Below are positions 54,653-63,817 of a stretch of 64,000 bases of DNA, piece after piece. The stretch comes from JAICJC01 sp963757605 (GTDB lineage Bacteria > Actinomycetota > Thermoleophilia > Gaiellales > JAICJC01). Numbering within the stretch: the stretch's first letter is position 1; every line of letters begins with the position of its first letter. The notes beneath the pieces were generated by a model, which saw only the letters and a program-made list of their open reading frames with translations, was not told the DNA's origin and searched no databases. The position numbers and the translations under genes were made by a program. The stretch lies in NCBI GenBank assembly GCA_963757605.1, contig CAVWSF010000003.1:682001-746000 (forward strand), read 5' to 3'.

Positions 54653-55270
54653 ATGCCGCGAGTGGCGCTCACGTTCGACGACGGCCCGTCCGCGCACACC
54701 GAGGCCATCGCCGACCTGATCGCCGGGCACGGCGGGGCCGGAACGTTCTTCGTGCTCGGGGACAAGATCCCCGGGCACGAGGCCCTGCTTCGGCGGATGG
54801 TCGCCGCGGGCCACGAGCTCGGGAACCACACGTTCTCGCACCCGCGCTGCAGCGCGATCGGGGAGGACACGCTGCGCGACGAGCTGACGCGCGCCCAGGT
54901 GGCCATCACTGAAGCCTCAGGCAAAGCGCCCGTGCTCGTGCGCCCGCCCTACGGCGACGACGCCGACCGGGTCGGAACGGTCGGCGCCGGGCTTGGGCTC
55001 ACGTGCGTCCTGTGGGACGTCGACCCGATCGACTGGCGTGAGCGGAAGGTCGACCGCATCGTCCGGCGCGTGCTCGACGGCGTGTACGACGGCGCGATCG
55101 TGGACTTCCACGACGGCTGGCCGTCGCACCACACCGGCATCCGCGACCGCACGCCGACGACCGACGCGCTGCGCGAGATCCTGCCGGAGCTGGTGCGGCG
55201 CGGCTACGAGCCGGTAACGGTGTCGGCGATGTCGGCGCAGCCGGCGACCCAGACGCCGTCCAGCTCCTGA
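54653..55270 (+). CDS. NodB-type polysaccharide deacetylase (peptidoglycan/chitin deacetylase-like)
   Basis: The 205-residue enzyme is a minimal NodB domain with all five motifs: TFDDGPS, HELGNHTFSHP, RPPYGDD, WDVDPIDW and DFHDGW. It should N-deacetylate N-acetylglucosamine units of peptidoglycan or a glycan. No signal peptide is visible, which is odd for a wall enzyme. TAGGAT (54641-54646) lies 6 nt before ATG 54653. The 3' end overlaps the convergent deacetylase gene by 67 bp, a long overlap. Confidence 0.88.
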   Translation: MPRVALTFDDGPSAHTEAIADLIAGHGGAGTFFVLGDKIPGHEALLRRMVAAGHELGNHTFSHPRCSAIGEDTLRDELTRAQVAITEASGKAPVLVRPPYGDDADRVGTVGAGLGLTCVLWDVDPIDWRERKVDRIVRRVLDGVYDGAIVDFHDGWPSHHTGIRDRTPTTDALREILPELVRRGYEPVTVSAMSAQPATQTPSSS

Positions 55271-55992
55271 ACCATCCCCATGAAGCTGTCGAGGAAGCGC
55301 AGCCGCGACGGCCGGCCGATCACCTGCGGGTGCATCGTGAGGACGCACAGGCCGCCGAGGTCGCGGATCCCGAGCAGCTCCTCCTCCCAGATCTCGCGCA
55401 CCTCCGATGGCGTCGAGATCTTCTTCACCCACTCGTCCGGCGAGAACCAGAAGTGGGCGGCGTCGTCGAGGAGCCACTGCACCGGCAGCTCGACCACCCC
55501 GTTCGGGTGCCGGTAGGGGTGGAGGCGGTCCATCAGGTTCGAGGAGTAGCCGATCCCGTGGCCGGCGAGCAGCTCCAGCGTGTTCACCGAGAACTCCCAG
55601 GCCGGCGAGCGGTAGCCGCGCACCGCGGTGCCGAACCCCTCGAGGATCGTCTTCGTCTTGCGGAGCTCCTCCTCTTCCTCGACGCGCTTGAGAGACGTCG
55701 GCGACCGGTGCGTGTAGCCGTGGGCGCCGAGCTCGTGCCCGCCGGCGACGATGTCGCGCACCCGGTCCGGGTGCATCTCGGCGACGCGGCCGGGGACGAA
55801 GAACGTCGCCGGGATCCCGCGCCGGTCGAGCAGGCGCAGGATCTCCGGCACGCCGACGTTCGCGCCGTAGGCCCCCATCGAGAGCAGCCCCGGCTTCGAG
55901 GCGGCGTCCGGGTCGTCCGCCAGCCACACCTCCTCGGCGTCGAAGTCGAAGGTGAAAGCGACAGCACAGCGGGCGCCCGAAGGCCAGGTCAA
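55204..55992 (-). CDS. Polysaccharide deacetylase family protein (PuuE-like)
   Basis: The 262-residue protein is related to the deacetylase at 43367: FTFDFDAEEVW, GHELGAHGYTHRSP, YRSPAWEFS and LCVLTMHPQVIGRPSR. It lacks a signal peptide and has the longer C-terminus of allantoinase/deformylase-type members. TTG 55992 overlaps the stop of the small protein gene upstream (TTGA), so it is the last gene of the cyclase/small-protein operon. The function within that operon is not apparent. Confidence 0.82.
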   Translation of the reverse strand: MTWPSGARCAVAFTFDFDAEEVWLADDPDAASKPGLLSMGAYGANVGVPEILRLLDRRGIPATFFVPGRVAEMHPDRVRDIVAGGHELGAHGYTHRSPTSLKRVEEEEELRKTKTILEGFGTAVRGYRSPAWEFSVNTLELLAGHGIGYSSNLMDRLHPYRHPNGVVELPVQWLLDDAAHFWFSPDEWVKKISTPSEVREIWEEELLGIRDLGGLCVLTMHPQVIGRPSRLRFLDSFMGMVQELDGVWVAGCADIADTVTGS

Positions 55993-56357
55993 CGGGCTGC
56001 CGCCGCGATGACCATGTCGGTCACGAGGTGCGTCTCGAGCGACCACGGGTAGAGCTCGTAGCCGCCTCCAGACTCCTCGATCGACGCGAGCGCCCACGCC
56101 TGGGCCTCGCCCGACGTGAGCCGAGCGCCCGGCTTGGTCACGCGAGCGGTCGCCTGCCACTTCGCGGCGCCGTTCTCGTACGTCCTCCGCGAATGGCCAC
56201 GGGCGAGGACGATGTCGCCGTCCTCTCCGAGCTGCGCGATCACCACGGTGAACGTCGCGCGCTTCTCGTCGTCATCCCACTTGGTGATCGGCCCGGACAC
56301 CGCGACCTCGCGGCCGTCGGGGCTCAGGATCAGGCTGTTCGAGACCTTCGAGTGCAT
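55989..56357 (-). CDS. Small protein of a three-member paralogous set (third)
   Basis: This 122-residue protein shares with the next gene the segments ATFTVVIAQL, IVLARGHS, AQAWALASIE and PWSLETHLV. It looks like an all-beta domain with no signal peptide, membrane helix or recognisable catalytic motif. GGAGG lies 9 nt before ATG 56357. It is the fourth gene of the operon headed by the cyclase giant and overlaps the deacetylase start by 4 bp. The family is unknown to me. Confidence 0.72.
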   Translation of the reverse strand: MHSKVSNSLILSPDGREVAVSGPITKWDDDEKRATFTVVIAQLGEDGDIVLARGHSRRTYENGAAKWQATARVTKPGARLTSGEAQAWALASIEESGGGYELYPWSLETHLVTDMVIAAAAR

Positions 56358-56446
56358 GCTGGCCACCTCCCTGGTGGTCGGTCGTTCTCCACGATCATCC
56401 CACGCACCCGCATGACGGGCCCGGCCGCTCGGATCTTCCCAGGTGG

Positions 56447-56851
56447 TTACGGCAACGGCCAGGGCGGCGGATAGTCGGGCGGCGTCTGACTGCTCGAGAG
56501 GTCGAGGAGGCGCGTATCGACCGACCATGCAAACGGCTCGTAGCTGTTGTCGCGCATCTTCACGGACGCGATGGCCCAGGCCGACGCCCAGCCCTCCACG
56601 AACTTGACGCTCTCATCCGCGCTCTTGATCTTGGCATCGGCGTCCCACCAGGTCTTGTCAGGCGTGTAGGGCTCATCCGAGTGGCCGATCGCAAGCACGA
56701 TGCTCTCACCCTGTATCTGCGCGATCACCACCTTGAACGTCGCACTCACGGCATACCGATCCCAGTCGCCTGTCGGCCCGACCACCTTCACGGTCCGGCC
56801 TCCGTCCGCGAGTACGAGATGTGAATCGATCTTCGGCCCCATGGCCATCAT
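56447..56851 (-). CDS. Small protein of a three-member paralogous set (second)
   Basis: The 134-residue protein begins MMAMGPKIDSHLVLADGG and resembles the first set member there (MGPKFDPYLNFQAGG). Its remaining part (ATFKVVIAQIQ, IVLAIGHSDEPY, GWASAWAIASVK, AWSVDTRLL) resembles the third, so it links all three as one family. The Pro-rich C-terminus (TPPDYPPPWPLP) is unique to it. ATG 56851 overlaps the previous stop and follows AGGGGG. No signal peptide or known domain is seen. Confidence 0.72.
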   Translation of the reverse strand: MMAMGPKIDSHLVLADGGRTVKVVGPTGDWDRYAVSATFKVVIAQIQGESIVLAIGHSDEPYTPDKTWWDADAKIKSADESVKFVEGWASAWAIASVKMRDNSYEPFAWSVDTRLLDLSSSQTPPDYPPPWPLP

Positions 56852-57243
56852 GACCCCCTGACTGCGTCGGTCGGAGCTCTTACTTGGACTTCCCTCGGAG
56901 GAATATTCGTCGGATTGGCGAGGATCACGTCGTTGGCCCACACGACCTCCTCCTCCGTGCCGTCCCGATGCAGCACGCGCCCCTTCCCGGTGGCACGGGC
57001 GGGGCCGGTAACCAGCGTTTGGGCCTTGACGGGCGGAATCTCCCCTTCCCACATCGTGTCCCCGTTCCCGAAGAGCGCGGGCGGGGGATTGAACGTCTGC
57101 TCCACCTGCGTGTTGGCTTGATCCTTCAGCCTCACGCGGACGAGCTTGAACATGACGTCCTGCGCAGCGAAGTTGGTCGGACCGCAGACGTCGAGGCTGC
57201 CGCCCGCCTGAAAGTTGAGGTATGGATCGAACTTCGGTCCCAT
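56848..57243 (-). CDS. Small protein of a three-member paralogous set (first)
   Basis: This 131-residue protein starts MGPKFDPYLNFQAGG and includes VMFKLVRVRLKDQ and VTGPARATGKGRV. Its N-terminus matches the second set member; the rest is more divergent but of similar length and beta-rich character. It follows the cyclase giant by 30 bp on the same strand, with GGAGG before ATG 57243, and overlaps the next gene by 4 bp. Role unknown; it may be an effector or structural protein controlled by the cyclase protein. Confidence 0.7.
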   Translation of the reverse strand: MGPKFDPYLNFQAGGSLDVCGPTNFAAQDVMFKLVRVRLKDQANTQVEQTFNPPPALFGNGDTMWEGEIPPVKAQTLVTGPARATGKGRVLHRDGTEEEVVWANDVILANPTNIPPREVQVRAPTDAVRGS

Positions 57244-57273
57244 GGCTGCCCTCCGGGAGTTGTCGCGATTGTG

Positions 57274-60200
57274 TCAGACCCTGACACGACGCGTAAGCGC
57301 CCCGCGAGCTTCCCGAGCGCGCACGCTGTTGCCCTTCGCCTCGTAGATCTCGATCGCGCGCTCGTGCGAAGCGACCGCCTCGTCGGACAAGCCGGCAGCG
57401 TCGAGCACAAATGCAAGGTCGACCAGGGAGTCGGCCTGCGTGTTGAGGTGGTCGGTCGTCATGGCGATCTCGACCGCCTGGCGGGCGTACTCGAGCGCCC
57501 GCTGCGCCTGGCCTCGGCCGGCGAGCACCCGAGCCCGCACCTGACGCCAAGCCGCCTGCGCCCAGGCATCGTCCTCCGTCGCAAGCGACGCACACCGCCG
57601 GGCGAGCCTGTCGGCCTCGGCGGCGCGTCCGGTGAGAAGCGTCACCTGCGCGAGGTAGCTCTCGGTCGAGGCCAGAACGGCACGCTCGCCCATCTGCTCG
57701 AGCAACCGCCGTCCCGACCGGAGGTGGCGCTCGGCGCGGTCGAGATCCCCGGCGAGCACGGCGACGAACACCTCCGGGTGCGAAACCGCGGCGTCGACCG
57801 TCGGCGCGAACCCGGCAAGCGTGGCCGCCGACTGGTCGAGAAGCGCGAACGCCTTGTCGAACTCCCCGCGCATCGCGTGCAGGCTCGCGAGCGGCTGGAG
57901 CGCCAGCGCCTCCGCCCACGGGTCGTTGCGAAGCGTCGCGCAGATCTCCCCGCACCGAACGATCGCCGTCTCGACCGGCGTCGGCCCGACCGCCGTCGAC
58001 GATGCCTCCCACCCGATCAGATCCGCGAACAGCCGCTCGTCGGCGGCCAGGAGGGCCTCGTCGGCGCCCCGTCGCCACGCCCGTTCGGCCTCGCCGGACT
58101 GCGCCTTGATCCACCAGAGGAGCGCCCTGATGTTCCAGAGCTGGGCGAGACCGGCGTGATCCTCCGCCGTCGCCAGAGCCCGCTCCAGCGCGTCGCCCTG
58201 CCTGCGCATCAGCCGGGCAACGCCGTCCGGGTCGACCTGCAGCCGCGAGAGCAGCCGCGCCACCTGCGCCCGCGCCTCGAGCGCTCCGTTCCCCGCGTCG
58301 ATCGCGAGCGAGCGCGCCTCCCGCAACACCGCCTCGGACTCGCGGAAGTGGCCCTGCTCGCGATGGACGCAGCCCAGGTCGATGAGGAGCGCCGGCCGGT
58401 CGGGGTCGGTGCCGGACCGCAGCGCCGCCGCTCGCTCGAGCAGGTTCGAGGCGCCGCTGCGGTCGCCGGTGGAGAGCGCGCGCCGTCCGGCGACGCTCAG
58501 CTGGGCGGAGGCCCGGGCGGCCAGATCGCTGTGCCGGTCGTCGCCGGCCCGGCCCAGCTGGGAGCGGTACTCGTACGCCTGCTCGAGGTGGTAGCCGACG
58601 ATCTCATCGGCGGCGCTTCCGCGTTCGGGCCGCCCGAGCAACCAGTCGGCGTACGCCACGTGCAAGTCCACCCGCCGCCGCTTCGGGAGCAGGTCGTAGG
58701 CCGCGTCGCGCACCAGGATGTGGGTGAAGCGATAGCCGGTCTCGCCGGGCAGCTCCGCCCGGTCGGGGTGGATCAGCTCGCGGTCGACCAGCGCCGAGAG
58801 CGCGGCGTCGACGCTGCGCTTCTGCTCGACGAGCGCCCGCACCGCGCCTCGGTGGAAGCCGCGCCCCTCGATGGCGGCGGCCTCGATCACGCGCCGGTCG
58901 CGGGCCGGCAGCGCGTCGATGCGCGCGGCCAGGAGCGCCTGGATGGTCGGCGGCGTGCGCACGCCCGGGTCGTCGGCGCGCATCGCAACGAGCTGCTCCA
59001 GGAAGAGCGGGTTGCCCTCGGCCGCGTACATGACCTCGTCGCGGCGCACCTTGGCGCGGCGCCGCTTGGCGAGCCGTCCGAGCAGGCGGGCGGAGTCCGT
59101 GTCGGAGAGCGGATCGAGGCGGATGATGCTGCCGCGCCCGCCGGCGAGGGCCCATCCCGGCCGCCGCTCGAGCAGGTCGCCGCGCGCCAGGCACGAGATC
59201 AGGATCGGGCCGGTCGCACTCCCGGCGACCTGCTCGATGAGGTCGAGCATCGCCGGCTCGGCCCAGTGGATGTCGTCGAAGACCACCACCAGCGGCTGCT
59301 GCCGGGCCATCGCCTCGAAGAGGCGCCTGACCGCCCACTGCACGTCCGCCTCGGTGGCGCTCGCCCGGCTACGGCCCGCGGCCGCGGCCACCCGCGAGGC
59401 GACCACCTCGGGCCGCGAGTCGTCCGCCAGGAGGCCCTCGAGCGCGGGGACGCCGGTCTCGCCGGCGAGCTCGTTCACGATCTCGATCAGCGGCCAGTAC
59501 GTGATGCCCTCGCCGTAGGGCAGGCAGCGGCCGACGACGACCGTCGCGTCGGCCTCGACCGCGGCCGCGAACTCGCGCAGGAGCCGCGATTTGCCGATCC
59601 CGGCCGGCCCGACGGCGGTGACGAGGACGCACCGCTTGCGCTCGGCCGCCCGCCGGAAGCGGGTGGCGAGCATCCGCAGCTCCCCGCGGCGGCCGACGAG
59701 CGGCACCGCCGAGCCGCGGGTGAAGCGGCCGCCCGCGTCGACGAGCCGGTCGACCTGCCACACGCGCAGAGGCCGCCGCTTGCCTTTGACCGTGACCGGG
59801 CCGTGCGGGCGCAGGCGGGCCGCTCCCTCGACCAAACGGCGCGTCTGCACGCCGACGACGATGCCGCCCGGCGGAGCCTCGGATTGCAGCCGGGCGGCCG
59901 TGTTGACCGCGTCGCCCGAGACGAACCCGTGCCCCGAGGCAGCCCCGTCCGCACCGGCGACCTCGCCCGTGTTGATGCCCACTCGCAGCTCGAGCCCCAC
60001 CCCGAGGTCTCGCTCGAGCTCGCGGTTCAGGTCGGCCATCGCGTCGCGCATCTCGACCGCCGCGCGCACCGCCCGGAGCGCGTCGTCCTCGTGCAGGACG
60101 GGGATCCCGAAGACCGCCATCACGGCGTCGCCGATGTACTTCTCGACGGTGCCGCCGTGGCGCTCGAGCGCGCGGCGCATCGCGTCGAAGTAGCGCGTCT

Positions 60201-60336
60201 GCAGATCGCGGAGGGCCTCTGGGTCGAGCCGCTCGCCCACGGACGTGGAGCCGGCGAGGTCGGCGAAGACGATGGTGACGGTCTTACGCACCTGCGCCGT
60301 GGCCGGGGGCCCCCGACTCTCAGCACGGACTTCCAT
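57274..60336 (-). CDS. Class III adenylate cyclase - AAA ATPase - TPR regulator
   Basis: The 1020-residue protein has an N-terminal class III cyclase domain (17-195) with the complete active site: D26, Lys66 and D70 (GGTVEKYIGDAVM), D142, N145 and R149. Adenylate cyclase activity is therefore plausible. A STAND/AAA ATPase follows, with Walker A GPAGIGKS (243-250), then a long TPR-like helical region from about 560 to the C-terminus. TAGAAT (60348-60343) lies 6 nt before ATG 60336. It heads a five-gene operon with three small related proteins and a deacetylase, and is divergent from cystathionine beta-synthase. Its architecture resembles LuxR-type multidomain sensors without a DNA-binding domain. 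Confidence 0.88.
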   Translation of the reverse strand: MEVRAESRGPPATAQVRKTVTIVFADLAGSTSVGERLDPEALRDLQTRYFDAMRRALERHGGTVEKYIGDAVMAVFGIPVLHEDDALRAVRAAVEMRDAMADLNRELERDLGVGLELRVGINTGEVAGADGAASGHGFVSGDAVNTAARLQSEAPPGGIVVGVQTRRLVEGAARLRPHGPVTVKGKRRPLRVWQVDRLVDAGGRFTRGSAVPLVGRRGELRMLATRFRRAAERKRCVLVTAVGPAGIGKSRLLREFAAAVEADATVVVGRCLPYGEGITYWPLIEIVNELAGETGVPALEGLLADDSRPEVVASRVAAAAGRSRASATEADVQWAVRRLFEAMARQQPLVVVFDDIHWAEPAMLDLIEQVAGSATGPILISCLARGDLLERRPGWALAGGRGSIIRLDPLSDTDSARLLGRLAKRRRAKVRRDEVMYAAEGNPLFLEQLVAMRADDPGVRTPPTIQALLAARIDALPARDRRVIEAAAIEGRGFHRGAVRALVEQKRSVDAALSALVDRELIHPDRAELPGETGYRFTHILVRDAAYDLLPKRRRVDLHVAYADWLLGRPERGSAADEIVGYHLEQAYEYRSQLGRAGDDRHSDLAARASAQLSVAGRRALSTGDRSGASNLLERAAALRSGTDPDRPALLIDLGCVHREQGHFRESEAVLREARSLAIDAGNGALEARAQVARLLSRLQVDPDGVARLMRRQGDALERALATAEDHAGLAQLWNIRALLWWIKAQSGEAERAWRRGADEALLAADERLFADLIGWEASSTAVGPTPVETAIVRCGEICATLRNDPWAEALALQPLASLHAMRGEFDKAFALLDQSAATLAGFAPTVDAAVSHPEVFVAVLAGDLDRAERHLRSGRRLLEQMGERAVLASTESYLAQVTLLTGRAAEADRLARRCASLATEDDAWAQAAWRQVRARVLAGRGQAQRALEYARQAVEIAMTTDHLNTQADSLVDLAFVLDAAGLSDEAVASHERAIEIYEAKGNSVRAREARGALTRRVRV

Positions 60337-60342
60337 CGGGCG

Positions 60343-60370
60343 ATTCTACGGGAGCGGCGGCCGGTACACT
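60343..60370. promoter_or_regulatory. Divergent -10 elements (cyclase operon / cystathionine beta-synthase)
   Basis: TAGAAT (60348-60343, minus strand) and TACACT (60365-60370, plus strand) lie 6 and 9 nt from their start codons. Both transcripts are expected to be leaderless. The two promoters must share the 43-bp gap and each other's coding starts for -35 contacts. Confidence 0.55.
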
Positions 60371-60379
60371 GCCTCGCGG

Positions 60380-61768
60380 ATGGCGCGCGAGTATCCCTCG
60401 GTGCTGGAGCTGGTCGGCGGCACGCCGATCGTCCGCCTCGACCACGTCGCGCGCGGCCTCCCGGCCCGGGTGGTCGCGAAGCTCGAGTACATGAACCCGG
60501 GCGGCTCCGTGAAGGACCGCATCGGCCTGCCGATGATCGAGGCCGCCGAGCGGGAGGGGAAGCTGCGCCCGGGCGGGACGATCGTCGAGCCCACGTCCGG
60601 CAACACCGGCGTCGCGCTCGCGATGGCCGCGGCGATCCGCGGCTACCGCATGATCTTCGTTATGCCCGACAAGATGAGCCAGGAGAAGATCTCGCTCCTG
60701 CGCGCGTTCGGCGCCGAGGTCGTCGTGTGCCCGACGGCCGTCGCGCCGGACTCGCCCGAGAGCTACTACTCGGTCTCGAACCGGCTGGCCGAGGAGATCC
60801 CCGGCGCGTACAAGCCCGACCAGTACTCCAACCCGCACAACCCGCGGGCCCACTACCAGACGACCGGGCCGGAGATCTGGGAGCAGACCGGCGGCGAGCT
60901 CGACGCGCTCGTGATCGCCGTCGGCACCGGCGGCACCATCTCCGGGTGCGCCCGCTACCTGAAGCAGCAGAAGCCCGACCTGCGCGTGGTCGGCGCCGAC
61001 CCGGAGGGCTCCATCTACTCGTCCACATCCGTGCACCCGTATCTGGTCGAGGGCATCGGCGAGGACTTCTGGCCGCAGACGTACGACCCGGCCCTGGTCG
61101 ACGAGTACGTGACCGTGTCCGACCGCGACTCGTTCCTGACGGCCCGGCGGATGGCGCGCGAGGAGGGCCTCCTGGTGGGCGGCTCGGCCGGCACCGCGAT
61201 CCACGCCGCGCTGGTGGTGGCGGGCCGGATGCAGCCGGGGCAGACGGTCCTCACCCTCGTTCCCGACGGCGGCCGCGCCTACCTGTCGAAATTCCTGAAC
61301 GACAACTACATGATCGAGTACGGGTTCCTGGAGCGGGAGGCGCCAGCGCCAACGGTCGACGAGGTGCTGCGCGCCAAGCACGGCGGCGAGGTGCCGGAGC
61401 TGGTCACGATCGAGTCGCACCACAAGGTGGGCGAGGCGATCTCGCTGATGCAGCGCTACTCGATCTCACAGCTCCCGGTCGTCCGCGCGCAGCCGGCCGA
61501 GTCGCTCTCGGACGTCGTCGGGTCGCTGCGCGAGCGCGGCCTGCTCGACCGGGTGTTCAAGAACCCGGACGCGCTGAACGACGAGGTGTCGCAGGCGATG
61601 CAGCCGCCGCTCGCGGCCGTCGACGCGGCGGACAGCCTGGACCGCGTCTTCTCCGACCTCTCGGGCGGGAGCCCGGCGGTGGTCGTGGCGCGCGGCGGGC
61701 GGCCGGCGGGGATGCTAACCCGCTCCGACCTGCTCGAGTACCTGGCGCGGGCCCGGAACGGTTCTTGA
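60380..61768 (+). CDS. cbs: Cystathionine beta-synthase
   Basis: The 462-residue PLP enzyme condenses serine (or O-acetylserine) with homocysteine to cystathionine. PLP Lys45 lies in NPGGSVKDRIG, the substrate loop in TSGNTGVALA, and the phosphate-binding loop in VGTGGTISGCARYL. Two C-terminal CBS domains (from about 340: ESHHKVGEAISLMQRY and MLTRSDLLEYL) distinguish it from plain cysteine synthase. The haem domain of animal enzymes is absent, as in actinobacteria. The stop overlaps the glycosylase start (TTGA). Confidence 0.9.
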   Translation: MAREYPSVLELVGGTPIVRLDHVARGLPARVVAKLEYMNPGGSVKDRIGLPMIEAAEREGKLRPGGTIVEPTSGNTGVALAMAAAIRGYRMIFVMPDKMSQEKISLLRAFGAEVVVCPTAVAPDSPESYYSVSNRLAEEIPGAYKPDQYSNPHNPRAHYQTTGPEIWEQTGGELDALVIAVGTGGTISGCARYLKQQKPDLRVVGADPEGSIYSSTSVHPYLVEGIGEDFWPQTYDPALVDEYVTVSDRDSFLTARRMAREEGLLVGGSAGTAIHAALVVAGRMQPGQTVLTLVPDGGRAYLSKFLNDNYMIEYGFLEREAPAPTVDEVLRAKHGGEVPELVTIESHHKVGEAISLMQRYSISQLPVVRAQPAESLSDVVGSLRERGLLDRVFKNPDALNDEVSQAMQPPLAAVDAADSLDRVFSDLSGGSPAVVVARGGRPAGMLTRSDLLEYLARARNGS

Positions 61769-62898
61769 GCCTCCCGGTCGCGGCGCTCCGCCGCCACATC
61801 GTGGCGGCGCAGGGGTACTCCACGCGCTACCGCGTGGCCGGCGCCGAGGAGGTGGCGGCCGCCGTCCGGCGGCTCTCGGCGGTCCAGCTCGACTCGATCT
61901 CGGCGGTCGACCGCTCGCACAGGCTGACCCTGCTCTCCCGGATCGGGCGCTACCCGCCGAAGACGGTCACGTCGCTCCTTCGCACCGGGCGGATCTTCGA
62001 GTACTGGGCGCACGAGGCCTGCCTGCTCCCGATCGAGGACTGGCCGGTCGCGCGGAGCAGGATGCTCTCCCGGCCGGATCACCCATGGTGGGGCGACGTC
62101 ATCGACCGCGACCCTGCGCTGGCCGACCGGATCATGGGCGAGATCCGCGAGCGCGGCCCGCTCGGCTCGCGGCACTTCGAGGGCGGGCGCAACGTGGGCG
62201 GCATGTGGAACCTGAAGCCGGCCAAGCGGATGCTGGAGGCGCTGTGGTCGGCCGGCCGGCTCGTGATCGGCGCGCGGGACGGGTTCCAGCGCATGTACGA
62301 CCTGCCGGAGCGGGTGATCCCCGACGAGGTGCTCGGGGCGCCGGTGCCCGGCGAGGACGAGGCGATGCGCCGGCTCGTGGTGCGGGCGGTCGCGGCCCGC
62401 GGCGCCCTGACAGAGGCGGGCGTCGTCGAGCACTGGCGGCTGAAGGGCGGAGTCGCGGCCGTGCGGCCGTCCGCCGACGCGCTCGTCGCCGAGGGGGCGC
62501 TCCGGCGCGAGCGCGTCGACGACGGCGGCCCGCCCGTGCTGCTCGCGCCCGAGCCCGATCCCGACGACGCCCGGCCCAGCGGCTCCGTCCTGCTCTCGCC
62601 GTTCGACAACCTGCTCTGGGACCGGCCCTTCGCCGAGCGAGTGCTGGGCTTCAAGCACCTGATCGAGGTCTACAAGCCCGCGCCCGAGCGGCGCTACGGT
62701 TACTACGTCCTGCCGCTCGTCGTCGGGGACAGGGTCGCGGGGCGGGCCGACGTGAAGGCCGACCGCAAGGCCGGCGTCCTGCGCCTGCTGGCCTGGCATC
62801 CGGAGTCGCGGCGGCGATCGGCCGCGCGCGACGAGGCGCTCCAGCGGGCGTTCGCGCGCCTCGCGCGCCAATTGGCGCTCGAGCCCGTCACCAACTAA
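61765..62898 (+). CDS. YcaQ-like DNA interstrand-crosslink glycosylase (winged-helix, HTH_42)
   Basis: This 377-residue protein belongs to the YcaQ/AlkX family (HTH_42, PF06224) with three winged-helix units. The catalytic Q-phi-D motif is seen as VQLDSISAVDRSH (Gln41, Asp43), and FEYWAHEACLLPIEDW and LLSPFDNLLWDR are family hallmarks. The E. coli and Streptomyces relatives remove N7-alkylguanine and unhook crosslinks. TTG 61765 overlaps the cbs stop, so the two are co-transcribed. The Asp rather than a second Gln places it nearer the YcaQ branch than the AZL branch. Confidence 0.85.
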   Translation: MSLPVAALRRHIVAAQGYSTRYRVAGAEEVAAAVRRLSAVQLDSISAVDRSHRLTLLSRIGRYPPKTVTSLLRTGRIFEYWAHEACLLPIEDWPVARSRMLSRPDHPWWGDVIDRDPALADRIMGEIRERGPLGSRHFEGGRNVGGMWNLKPAKRMLEALWSAGRLVIGARDGFQRMYDLPERVIPDEVLGAPVPGEDEAMRRLVVRAVAARGALTEAGVVEHWRLKGGVAAVRPSADALVAEGALRRERVDDGGPPVLLAPEPDPDDARPSGSVLLSPFDNLLWDRPFAERVLGFKHLIEVYKPAPERRYGYYVLPLVVGDRVAGRADVKADRKAGVLRLLAWHPESRRRSAARDEALQRAFARLARQLALEPVTN

Positions 62899-62926
62899 CC
62901 GGCGCGGGCGGTCGTCAGCAGGAGAC

Positions 62927-63808
62927 GTGAGGGAGCCGTCCCGCGTTATCTTCGAGAGCCGGCTCTTCCGCCTCGGCGAGTTCCACCTGCTGCCCGGCGA
63001 CTCGCGCTGGCGCGGCGAGAACTGGATCGGGCCGGGCGCGCACGTCGTGTTCCCGGGAACGGCCGTCCGGATCGCGCACGCCGGCCGCGGGGCGCTCGTG
63101 GCCGACGCCAACCAGGTGGTCTTCTACCGCCACCGGGAGTCCTACCTGCGCGAGCTGGTCGACCCGCGCGGCGACCACTGCGTCTTCGTCGTCCCCGCGC
63201 CGGAGCTCCTGCACGAGGCCATCGCGGCCGCGGGCGGCACCGGGCTCTCGTTCACGCACGGCCCGGCCGACCAGGCGAGCTATCTGCGCCAGCGCGTCGT
63301 CGCCCACCACGCCGTCCACTCGCCCGACCCCGACCCGCTGCTCGTGGAGGAGGAGCTGACCCGGGCCGTAGCCGCGGTGGTCGCGGCCGCCGTGCGGGCG
63401 AGTGCCGCCGCGCCGCGCGGGCGGGCGGCGGGCGAGGTCGCCGTCGACGCGGCCCGGGCCGCGCTCGCGGCCCGCTACGCCGAGCGGCTTTCGCTCGACG
63501 GGCTCGCGCGCGAGGTGCACGTGTCGCCGTTTCACCTGGCGCACCGCTTCCGGGCCCGCACGGGGATCGGCCTGCACGCCTACCGGACGCAGCTTCGCCT
63601 GCGGGAGGCCCTGCGCCGGATCGCCGAGCCGGAGACCTCCCTCACAGACCTGGCGCTGGACCTGGGCTTCGCAAGCCACAGCCACTTCACCGACACGTTC
63701 CGGCGCACGTTCGGACGGCCACCGTCGGCCGTGCGGGCGGCCGTCCGGGCGCGCGGGTCGGCGGAAGCCCGCAGGATCCTGGAAGCGGCGCCCGTCGCCG
63801 GCTCTTAG
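62927..63808 (+). CDS. AraC family transcriptional regulator
   Basis: The 293-residue regulator has a cupin-like N-terminal half and a C-terminal AraC double helix-turn-helix: LSLDGLAREVHVSPFHLAHRF and LTDLALDLGFASHSHFTDTF (parts of about 185-265). The signature FGRPPSAVR ends the domain. GTG 62927 is the first start after the upstream gene, 28 bp away. No operator or obvious target is visible; the following lipoprotein gene is a possibility. Confidence 0.9.
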   Translation: MREPSRVIFESRLFRLGEFHLLPGDSRWRGENWIGPGAHVVFPGTAVRIAHAGRGALVADANQVVFYRHRESYLRELVDPRGDHCVFVVPAPELLHEAIAAAGGTGLSFTHGPADQASYLRQRVVAHHAVHSPDPDPLLVEEELTRAVAAVVAAAVRASAAAPRGRAAGEVAVDAARAALAARYAERLSLDGLAREVHVSPFHLAHRFRARTGIGLHAYRTQLRLREALRRIAEPETSLTDLALDLGFASHSHFTDTFRRTFGRPPSAVRAAVRARGSAEARRILEAAPVAGS

Positions 63809-63817
63809 CCTCGGGAC

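Noticed and set aside
56884..62898. Plus-strand open frame of 2004 codons
   Set aside because: It is the antisense of the cyclase giant joined to the cbs and glycosylase regions in a GC-rich frame; only the last 377 codons are the real glycosylase.
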